From assembly GCA_949297055.1 (NCBI GenBank), contig CASFRI010000039.1:1-49769 (forward strand): a stretch of 49,769 nucleotides of DNA, in the 5' to 3' direction. Under the pieces are notes generated by a model, which saw only the letters and a program-made list of their open reading frames with translations, was not told the origin of the DNA and searched no databases. Position numbers and translations under genes: made by a program. Shown in pieces: positions 43,564 to 49,769 of the stretch; position 1 is the stretch's first letter, and the number at the start of each line of letters is the position of its first letter. This stretch comes from an uncultured bacterium. Its GTDB lineage: Bacteria; Bacillota_I; Bacilli_A; RFN20; CAG-826.

Positions 43564-44667
43564 ATGCAAAAGAAAATATTAAACCTAATTAGTCTAGGTG
43601 CCATAGTTTTGTCTTTAGCTAGTTGTGGTACCCCACCCGATACGACCGCTCCCGTCTTCACTAGTGTGACAGCGGATAGCGATACGTATTACACCAATGA
43701 GCCTTTTAGGCTAAATGTCGAGGTGGAAGATGACGTCAGCGAAACCCTTAGCTTAAGCGTCATGATCACCGCTCCTAGCAGAGCTAAATCTTCTTCGACG
43801 ATCGATGCAGTCACATTGAAAGAAGATGGTGAGAATAAAATCGTCGTAACCGCCACGGATGAAGCAGGAAATATTGCTACGAGTGAAACACTTACTATCA
43901 ATGCTTTCGATCCTTACGCCCATTGGACTAGCGAAGAAATGGCGCTCATGGAAACTAGTCCTGGTTTCATCGTTCCTAAATCGCGCTTCTTCGCTGACAC
44001 TACTACAGTTAGCCAATCGCAAAATATGGGTGGAACGATTCTTGGTGTCATCATCGATAACACAGGATTAAATGAAGAACAAATTGCGGACTATGAAGCG
44101 TTGCTCATAAGAGAAGGCTTCATCTCTAACGATTATGAATTAGCCTATTATGGCTCCACTATTTTAAATTCCACCCACATAAATGTGTTTGATAAGCATG
44201 TCGAAAACACGAGCTATCATCGTTTACAAAATTATTATTACAATGGTGATTATAAGATTGAGGCTAGATTTGTAGATTACGTCATCTCTCACGATTGGGA
44301 TGAAGCTTACGTAACAAGTGTCATCACAGAAGCTTACGCACCTCTTGTTCCCGCTTTCACTTTCGAAGCCGCTAACGAAGAAGGCATCTTATATTTATCA
44401 AACTATAATGACATCATGGCTAGCATGGGCACAATTGGGGCAATCCAAGGCAAAATTTATCACGTCACCGTCGAAGAAATTTCTGCCTATCTTGACACTC
44501 TTGCCGCACTTGGTTACACCGATGGATCAATCGATGATTTAATCGCTAATGAAACGACGGTGCCGATGTATATGGATCCTACAACTTATGCGATGGTGAT
44601 GATTCAAATTTCTTCTTATCTTGATGCTTCATTACCATTTTATACGATCGATATCATGTGTATGTAA
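43564..44667 (+). CDS. Lipoprotein with an Ig-like N-terminal domain, unknown function
   Basis: This 367-residue protein has a lipoprotein signal peptide (lipobox LASC, Cys22) and should be anchored on the outer face. Residues about 30-118 form an Ig-like beta domain (TAPVFTSVTADSDTYYTNEP, then VVTATDEAGNIATSETLTIN, as in Big/HYR-type repeats). The rest (about 120-367) has no family I recognise; it is rich in Tyr and Asp and may be two related lobes. The ribosome site AAAAGGAGG is strong. It is divergent from the galactokinase-like gene. Confidence 0.78.
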   Translation: MQKKILNLISLGAIVLSLASCGTPPDTTAPVFTSVTADSDTYYTNEPFRLNVEVEDDVSETLSLSVMITAPSRAKSSSTIDAVTLKEDGENKIVVTATDEAGNIATSETLTINAFDPYAHWTSEEMALMETSPGFIVPKSRFFADTTTVSQSQNMGGTILGVIIDNTGLNEEQIADYEALLIREGFISNDYELAYYGSTILNSTHINVFDKHVENTSYHRLQNYYYNGDYKIEARFVDYVISHDWDEAYVTSVITEAYAPLVPAFTFEAANEEGILYLSNYNDIMASMGTIGAIQGKIYHVTVEEISAYLDTLAALGYTDGSIDDLIANETTVPMYMDPTTYAMVMIQISSYLDASLPFYTIDIMCM

Positions 44668-44682
44668 TGTTTAATTAAACAT
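44667..44682. repeat. Perfect 16-bp palindrome at the lipoprotein gene end
   Basis: ATGTTTAATTAAACAT starts at the last base of the stop codon. There is no T-tract, so it is not a standard terminator; it may be a hairpin at the mRNA end. Confidence 0.4.
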
Positions 44683-44733
44683 TATTCGCTTAATTTATCC
44701 TAGTTTTTATTCAATTAACATATATAAAAAATT

Positions 44734-44761
44734 TTTACTAACGCCAAGTTTATTGTAAAAT
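44734..44761 (+). promoter_or_regulatory. Promoter of the DUF308-like membrane protein gene
   Basis: TTTACT (44734-44739), 16-nt spacer, TAAAAT (44756-44761), about 20 nt before a weak ribosome site (ACAGGAT). Confidence 0.5.
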
Positions 44762-44786
44762 ATCGAAAGACAGGATTTAAAAACCA

Positions 44787-45407
44787 ATGAAAAATTTAGA
44801 GAAAAAAATCTTAGCGCGCAAAATTGTCGCTGTCGCCGCTGCTCTAGCTTTCATCGTCATCGGTATCTTACTTTGTATCCCTGGCGTCACTGGTATGGCG
44901 TTTGAAGCAGTATGTGCTATGTTACTTATCATCATGGGTTTTGGCTCAATTTACGCTATCGCCAAGTACATCACAAGTAAAGACAAAAATGGATGGCTCC
45001 TCGCTGAAGGTATCATGTTCGGCATCTTATTCGTCTTAGTTATCATCGCCATTTCCGTCAACGGACAAGCAGCGTTTGAAAACTACACATTTACAATGTT
45101 TACCATCATCACCACTTTCTTAGGCTTCATCGCCATCATGAGTGGTATCATGCGTATTTCCACCGCGAGCCAAAGCAATCATCCAACTTACTTTGTCCTT
45201 TACGGTATCATCCAACTCATCGTCGGAAGCGTCCTTGCTTTCGGTGTGTGGTTTTGCTTCAACCTAGAAGATTTATTCATCTTAGCCTGTTTCTTAGGCG
45301 CTTACGCTATCGTTTCAGGTTTGAACTTATTACTTCTCACGCTCGCAAATGGTGACCGCACAAAAGATGAAAACGTCATCGATATCGATGTCGATAAAAA
45401 AGATTAA
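44787..45407 (+). CDS. Six-transmembrane membrane protein, DUF308/HdeD-like
   Basis: This 206-residue protein has a short basic N-terminus, six hydrophobic segments (about 13-33, 37-58, 68-90, 98-118, 132-152, 158-182) and a charged tail ending in IDIDVDKKD. The pattern and length, with Gly-rich first segment (VIGILLCIPGV), are like DUF308/HdeD-family proteins. The function is unknown. It uses many ATC/GTC codons, suggesting good expression. A strong bidirectional terminator follows 26 nt on. Confidence 0.7.
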   Translation: MKNLEKKILARKIVAVAAALAFIVIGILLCIPGVTGMAFEAVCAMLLIIMGFGSIYAIAKYITSKDKNGWLLAEGIMFGILFVLVIIAISVNGQAAFENYTFTMFTIITTFLGFIAIMSGIMRISTASQSNHPTYFVLYGIIQLIVGSVLAFGVWFCFNLEDLFILACFLGAYAIVSGLNLLLLTLANGDRTKDENVIDIDVDKKD

Positions 45408-45433
45408 TTAAGTTAAAAAATTAACAAAAAAAT

Positions 45434-45458
45434 AAGAGAGCATTTGCTCTCTTTTTTT
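45434..45458. terminator. Bidirectional terminator
   Basis: AAGAGAGC and GCTCTCTT pair (8 bp, ATTT loop) with T-tails on both strands (TTTTTTT on plus; TATTTTTTT on minus). It ends both the DUF308-like gene and the convergent ABC-exporter operon. Confidence 0.93.
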
Positions 45459-45466
45459 AATTCCTT

Positions 45467-45919
45467 TTAAAACTTCGCTTTCCCGTGCGTTAAGATGTAA
45501 GCTTCTTCTACACTTTCTTTCGCTACTTGTTTTCTTTCTTTGATGAGGAAGAAAGATGATAAAGAAAAGAAGAAAGTCATGAAGGCAATAATGCCAAAAA
45601 TAATAAGAAAAATAACACCCCAAAGTTCTAAACGATAAAAAATTCCCACAATAAATAACGCTAGTGAGACAAAAAATAAGAAATAAGAAACGATAGAAAA
45701 AGTCGATATAGGTCTTTTGTTAGATTTATAACGACGATAAAGTCGATCGACATCTTTATTTTTTAAATATTTTTCTTCGATGACGCAAGTAAGTTTAAGA
45801 TGTCTTGCCCCTTCTTTAACTTCTTTTACTTTCCAACCGAAAGCCTCGATCGCGGCAATATTCGCTTTCGTCTTCTCTTTTTCTTCTTTTTTTACGGTGA
45901 ATTGTTTTTGTAATCGCAT
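45467..45919 (-). CDS. Small membrane protein, last gene of the ABC-exporter operon
   Basis: This 150-residue protein has a soluble basic N-terminal part (about 1-70, FTVKKEEKEKTKANIAAIEAF) and two close transmembrane segments (about 74-94, 99-119) followed by a KERKQ charged tail. I do not recognise a family. The layout is the same as the next gene upstream (45924-46373), so the two may be distant duplicates. It is 4 nt after that gene and probably cotranscribed. Confidence 0.75.
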   Translation of the reverse strand: MRLQKQFTVKKEEKEKTKANIAAIEAFGWKVKEVKEGARHLKLTCVIEEKYLKNKDVDRLYRRYKSNKRPISTFSIVSYFLFFVSLALFIVGIFYRLELWGVIFLIIFGIIAFMTFFFSLSSFFLIKERKQVAKESVEEAYILTHGKAKF

Positions 45920-45923
45920 ATAT

Positions 45924-46373
45924 TTATTTTAAATTATCTAACGCTTTTAAAATAGATTCTTTCTTCATTTGGCTCTCTTTTTCGATATTTTTTGCATTGT
46001 AAGCAAAATAAATTCCATAACCTAGACTAATAAGTAAGATGATTAAAGCTGGTAATCCAGCGCTCAATAATAAAATATCAAGGCTATAAACATCTTTTAA
46101 GATAAAAGATACGATGATAAAAACCGTAAGCGCAATGAACGTCAAGATAGTAAAAACGATGAGAGTAATAAGTTTATTTTTTAATGGATTAAAGTAGTCT
46201 CTTTCAAGTTTTTTAATTTGTTTATAATGGGGTATATCTTTAGATTTTTTTAGATGTAAGATAACGAAGTTATCTTTTTCTTCGATGAAATCTAACGAAT
46301 AAGAAAATTTTTCATAAAGGGACACTAAGCTAGATACATTACTTGAAAACGTCTTAATTGTTAAAGTATCCAT
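45924..46373 (-). CDS. Small membrane protein in the ABC-exporter operon
   Basis: This 149-residue protein has a soluble N-terminal domain (about 1-60), two transmembrane segments (about 66-90, 98-122) and a short charged end (KESQMKKES). No family is recognised. It starts 3 nt after the previous gene, so it is in the same operon. The equal layout and length of the downstream protein suggest that they work together, for example as a membrane pair. Confidence 0.75.
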   Translation of the reverse strand: MDTLTIKTFSSNVSSLVSLYEKFSYSLDFIEEKDNFVILHLKKSKDIPHYKQIKKLERDYFNPLKNKLITLIVFTILTFIALTVFIIVSFILKDVYSLDILLLSAGLPALIILLISLGYGIYFAYNAKNIEKESQMKKESILKALDNLK

Positions 46374-46376
46374 GAC

Positions 46377-46973
46377 CTATTCGCCTCGCATCGCATCAGT
46401 GTAAATCCAACGCACTTCTTCGATTAGTAAAGTCTTTTCGACATTTAATTCAAAACTGACGTAACTAGTGAAACGAGGAACGACCGAATAGACGTAAAAT
46501 CCATCTTTACTATAAGTCACTTGATAGATATTACATTGCAAAGAATTATCGACGCTATAACCTTTGATGAGTAAGACATCTTGCATCTCTTCTAAACTTA
46601 CATCTTTCACTTTAATTAAAAGTTTCGTCGAAGAAGATTCCGGTTCACTTTCGATTGGTGACCTTAAGCCTTCCCCCACATTAGTGAGTTTTAAATAATT
46701 GCCTTCAAAATTTAAAGGTGCACCATCGATAGAAGTCCAATTAGTGTCACTTAATTGCCCATTAACAAATGTTAGAGGAGAATAATTTCCCACCAGTTTT
46801 GGTTCTTCGACTGGCCAGCCACCCGCATCGAAATAACCACCAGCATTTGGTAAACTATCAGCGTAAGGCATAATGATTAACGCTCCAATAGCGATAAGTA
46901 AACTAAAACCACCGAGCGAAAACGCTAATTTGGTCTTATGATGCACGTCTTTAAATTTCGATTTATATTCCAT
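46377..46973 (-). CDS. Single-pass membrane protein with an extracytoplasmic beta domain
   Basis: This 198-residue protein has a basic cytoplasmic N-terminus (KSKFKDVHHKTK), one membrane span (about 16-37) and an outside domain that is rich in beta strands and Gly/Asn/Asp. No conserved domain is recognised. It starts 3 nt after the ABC gene and 3 nt before the next small protein, so it belongs to the operon; a role near the exporter is a guess. Confidence 0.72.
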   Translation of the reverse strand: MEYKSKFKDVHHKTKLAFSLGGFSLLIAIGALIIMPYADSLPNAGGYFDAGGWPVEEPKLVGNYSPLTFVNGQLSDTNWTSIDGAPLNFEGNYLKLTNVGEGLRSPIESEPESSSTKLLIKVKDVSLEEMQDVLLIKGYSVDNSLQCNIYQVTYSKDGFYVYSVVPRFTSYVSFELNVEKTLLIEEVRWIYTDAMRGE

Positions 46974-46976
46974 AGC

Positions 46977-48767
46977 TTAACTTTCTTCACCTTTCGAGGC
47001 AAATTGTGAATTGTATAGATCAGCGTAGAAGCCTTTCTTCTTCATAAGTTCATCGTGATTTCCAGTTTCGATGACATCGCCATCTTTCATCACGATAATT
47101 AAATCGCTATTTTTGATCGTCGATAATCTATGAGCGATGACAAAGGAAGTATGACCATGGGTCAAATTATCCATCGCTTCTTGAATTAATAATTCAGTTC
47201 TTGTATCGACACTAGAAGTAGCTTCATCAAGAATTAACATCGGAGCGGCTTGAATCATTGCTCTAGCGATAGTGAGAAGTTGTTTTTGACCAGCGGAAAG
47301 CGCACTATCTTCGCTTAGATGGAAATTGTATTGATTGGGAAGTTGTTCGATAAACGTATCGCAGTGCGTAAGTTTACACGCTTCTTTAATTTCATCTAAA
47401 GTTGCATCTTGTCGACCAAATTTGAGATTTTCTAAAATTGTTCCTTCAAATAGCCACGTATCTTGTAAGACCATCGCAAAGTTCTTTCTTACGTTTGCGC
47501 GTTTGACTTCTTTCGTCTTCTTACCTTCGATTGCAATGTAGCCATCATTAGTGTCGTAGAAACGCATGAGTAAGTTGACCATCGTCGTCTTTCCCGCCCC
47601 AGTTGGTCCAACGATAGCGACTTTTTGGCCAACTTTCGTCTCCAAGTTAAAATCGTGGATGATAATCTTATCTTGGTTATAACCAAACTTGACATGGGAG
47701 AAAGAGACATTACCGTCCACATCTTTAATTTCTTCAGTTAAATGCGATTCATCGCTTTGTTCTTGTTCACTTAAGAAAGTAAAAACACGAGATGAAGCCG
47801 CGCTCGCGGTTTGTAAGTTCGTCGAAATCGTCGCAATTTGTGAAAGCGGCATGGTAAATTGTTTAGAATAGGTGACGCAAGCGACGATAGTTCCAATCAT
47901 CGACACATCTTTCACCGCTAAAATGCCACCGACGATGCAGATGATAGCAAAGCTTAGGTTACCCATCATAGTCGTAATAGGAAAAGATAAGCCTGAATAG
48001 AATAAGGATTTATAACCATCGTTTTTCAAGTTGTTGTTAATACTATCAAATTTAGCTTTCGCATGGATATCACCTTTGTAGACGCGGATGACGTTAACGG
48101 CGCTATAAACTTCTTCAGCATGACCGTTCATGTCACCTAGATCAAGTTGTTGCTTGACGAAATGAGTTTGTGATTTTTTAACAATTCTTAAAAGTATAAA
48201 TAAAGAGATGGGGACAAAAACGATCGCAATTAATGCCAAGCGCCAATCTAAGATGAGCATCATGATAGCCACACCAAGCAATGTTAAGATGGATGACATC
48301 AAAGTCGTAAGCGATTGATTGAGCGTTTGACCGATAGTGTCAACATCGTTCGTGATAATAGATAATACATCTCCAATTTGACGTGCATCAAAATAAGATA
48401 AAGGAAGGCGATTCATCTTTTTCGACATATCACTTCTTAAAGATTTAGAAGCATCTGCAGTTACTCCAGACATGATGAAAGCACAGCCATAATTGCCAAG
48501 GAATGCTAATAAGTAAGTGATAACACCGACGATGCCTAAATAAGTCACGCGTCCAAAATCGATAGCGACTGGTAAACTAGAAACTTCTGCCTCTTCCACA
48601 GCGATAGTGATCGCTTCGATGAGCATCTTGACGATATAAGGACCAAAAATAGTGAATAATACACCAAATAATGCCAGCAAAACGCCGATAATTAAGCGAA
48701 TGCGATATTTTTTTAAGTAAGCGAGCAACGTAAAGAGAGCATTCGCATTTTTCTTCATCTTAGGCAT
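46977..48767 (-). CDS. ABC exporter half-transporter, second subunit
   Basis: This 596-residue protein has a six-span exporter membrane domain (about 20-320) and a nucleotide-binding domain (about 355-596): Walker A GPTGAGKTTMVN, Q-loop VLQDTWLFEG, signature LSAGQKQLLTIARAM, Walker B LILDEATSSVD and switch AHRLSTI. The catalytic Glu is present. The signature starts LSAGQ, not the usual LSGGQ. The true start is the ATG at 48767 after AAGGAGG, and its gene overlaps the first subunit gene by 8 nt. It looks like a lipid or drug exporter of the LmrA/BmrCD type. Confidence 0.93.
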   Translation of the reverse strand: MPKMKKNANALFTLLAYLKKYRIRLIIGVLLALFGVLFTIFGPYIVKMLIEAITIAVEEAEVSSLPVAIDFGRVTYLGIVGVITYLLAFLGNYGCAFIMSGVTADASKSLRSDMSKKMNRLPLSYFDARQIGDVLSIITNDVDTIGQTLNQSLTTLMSSILTLLGVAIMMLILDWRLALIAIVFVPISLFILLRIVKKSQTHFVKQQLDLGDMNGHAEEVYSAVNVIRVYKGDIHAKAKFDSINNNLKNDGYKSLFYSGLSFPITTMMGNLSFAIICIVGGILAVKDVSMIGTIVACVTYSKQFTMPLSQIATISTNLQTASAASSRVFTFLSEQEQSDESHLTEEIKDVDGNVSFSHVKFGYNQDKIIIHDFNLETKVGQKVAIVGPTGAGKTTMVNLLMRFYDTNDGYIAIEGKKTKEVKRANVRKNFAMVLQDTWLFEGTILENLKFGRQDATLDEIKEACKLTHCDTFIEQLPNQYNFHLSEDSALSAGQKQLLTIARAMIQAAPMLILDEATSSVDTRTELLIQEAMDNLTHGHTSFVIAHRLSTIKNSDLIIVMKDGDVIETGNHDELMKKKGFYADLYNSQFASKGEES

Positions 48768-49769
48768 TAGCGAGTTCCTCCTTACTAAGTTGCGAATAAG
48801 CAATATCTTGATAGACTGGGCAATTTTTCATCAGTTCTTTATGCGTACCATGACCCACGACTTTGCCTTCGTCTAAAACGATAATTTGATCAGCGTCTAA
48901 AATCGTTCCAATTCTTTGTGCGACTAAGATGGAAGTCGCTCCTTTAATTTTATTTTTTAGTTCCGCTCGTAAGACTTTATCGGTCTTATAATCAAGAGCG
49001 CTGAAGGAATCATCAAATATGTAAATCTCTGGTTTTTTAACAATTGCCCTAGCAATCTGTAGACGTTGTCTTTGTCCACCTGAAACGTTTTTCCCACCTT
49101 GTGAAATTTGATAATTTTCCTGGTTAGGTAACTTAGCGACAAATTCGCTTGCTTGAGCAATATCTAAGGCTTCCTTAAATTCTTCATCGCTCGCATCAGG
49201 CTTACCATAGCACACATTAAACCTAAGCGAACCAGAGAATAAAACACCTTTTTGTGGGACGTAACCTAATCTATCAAATAAATCGTAGAATTTATAATCT
49301 TTGACGTTTCTTCCATCCACTAAAACTTCGCCACTTGTGGCATCATAGAACCTTGGAATTAAATTGATCAAAGTCGTCTTACCTGAACCTGTCGCCCCGA
49401 TGAAAGCGACCGTTTCACCTTTCTTAGCCTTAAAGCTAACGTGATCTAAGACTGGTTTTTCTGCACCAGGATAAGTAAAACTTACATCTTTAAATTCGAC
49501 CGTTCCCACTTCTAAACCATCTAATTTATCGTTCTTACCTTCGATGATGGAGTTGTTCGTCTTTAAAATTTCATTGATACGTTTCGCACAGACGATGGCT
49601 CTTGGCATGATGACAAGTAAGATGGCTACGACTAAGAAGCCCACTAATACTTGTGTAGCATATTGCGTAAAGGCGGTCATCTCAGGAAGTTCTAACGTAT
49701 CACCTTGGATGAGATAAGAACCGACCCATACGATAGCGACGCTTAAAAAACCCATGATTAGATTCATAA
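48760..49769 (-). CDS. ABC exporter half-transporter, first subunit, 5' end outside window
   Basis: The last 336 codons are present; the N-terminal membrane spans lie beyond the right edge, since the frame is open to the end. It has the end of the membrane domain and the nucleotide-binding domain: GATGSGKTTLIN (Walker A), VSGGQRQRLQIARAI (signature) and IYIFDDSFSALD (Walker B region). The catalytic Glu is replaced by Asp, which marks the degenerate site of heterodimeric exporters. The second subunit has Glu. The two genes overlap by 8 nt, so the subunits are made together. Confidence 0.92.
   Translation of the reverse strand, partial: MNLIMGFLSVAIVWVGSYLIQGDTLELPEMTAFTQYATQVLVGFLVVAILLVIMPRAIVCAKRINEILKTNNSIIEGKNDKLDGLEVGTVEFKDVSFTYPGAEKPVLDHVSFKAKKGETVAFIGATGSGKTTLINLIPRFYDATSGEVLVDGRNVKDYKFYDLFDRLGYVPQKGVLFSGSLRFNVCYGKPDASDEEFKEALDIAQASEFVAKLPNQENYQISQGGKNVSGGQRQRLQIARAIVKKPEIYIFDDSFSALDYKTDKVLRAELKNKIKGATSILVAQRIGTILDADQIIVLDEGKVVGHGTHKELMKNCPVYQDIAYSQLSKEELANA

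Noticed and set aside
43383-43661. Minus-strand frame covering the start of the lipoprotein gene
   Set aside because: It is antisense to the lipoprotein signal peptide and lacks a ribosome site or family.
1-49769. CRISPR array or prophage genes
   Set aside because: No regular repeat-spacer pattern and no structural phage proteins are visible.

Overview
The window reads as a chromosomal segment of a low-GC bacterium on the Bacilli/Tenericutes side of the Firmicutes. It has the rimP-nusA-ylxR-ylxQ-infB-rbfA / truB-ribF-rpsO / pnp / RNase J order typical of Bacilli, a very short IF2 N-terminus, Gram-positive Shine-Dalgarno sites (AAGGAGG), lipoprotein signal peptides and many Ig-like surface proteins. 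TGA is used as a stop, so the code is standard. I would place it near the uncultured gut Bacilli (RF39/Erysipelotrichia-like), but the sequence alone does not fix the taxon.

Region 1 (1-15.5 kb, mostly minus strand) is the translation and RNA-processing cluster. Read in the minus direction it holds rimP, nusA, ylxR, ylxQ, infB and rbfA, then truB, ribF and rpsO, then pnp and an RNase J-family gene that runs off the left edge. The usual gene order is interrupted three times: by a plus-strand TtcA-type tRNA thiolase with an extra GNAT-like C-terminus between rbfA and truB, and by two secreted endonuclease I-type proteins on either side of pnp. Structured leaders and good promoters precede rimP and rpsO.

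Region 2 (15.5-26 kb) holds an RX4H-helical/CBS protein, cardiolipin synthase, a lipoprotein with Big2 repeats and an M6-type metalloprotease, a class 3-like aldehyde dehydrogenase, class II fructose-bisphosphate aldolase, a McrB-N/DUF3883 protein, a family 2 glycosyltransferase and an MntP-type Mn2+ exporter with a palindromic operator at its transcription start.

Region 3 (26.2-38.3 kb) is an accessory defence island. One minus-strand operon encodes, in order of transcription, an XRE regulator, a MORC/MutL-like GHKL ATPase, a Z1-domain SF2-like ATPase, a DUF4420 PD-(D/E)XK protein, an AIPR protein and a C5-cytosine methyltransferase. The five large genes are spaced from an 11-nt overlap to a 73-nt gap, and this looks like a multi-subunit restriction or abortive-infection system. 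Upstream sits a GmrSD-type (DUF262/DUF1524) protein with its own promoter, then a serine-recombinase C-terminal remnant, a truncated IS3-like transposase and the 3' end of a tRNA-Thr(GGU) gene. This is the classical arrangement of an island inserted downstream of a tRNA.

Region 4 (38.3-49.8 kb) returns to core genes: rimO, malQ, a YwaF/TIGR02206-type membrane protein and a galactokinase-like pseudoenzyme in one operon, then a plus-strand lipoprotein and a DUF308-like membrane protein. The window ends with a minus-strand operon of a heterodimeric ABC exporter (first subunit cut by the right edge) followed by three small membrane proteins of unknown function.

Several genes in the core part (truB, ttcA, the 7,017 nuclease, cls, the aldehyde dehydrogenase, the glycosyltransferase) have a TATAAT-like -10 box 6-12 nt from the start codon and no Shine-Dalgarno site, which suggests leaderless mRNAs are common in this organism.
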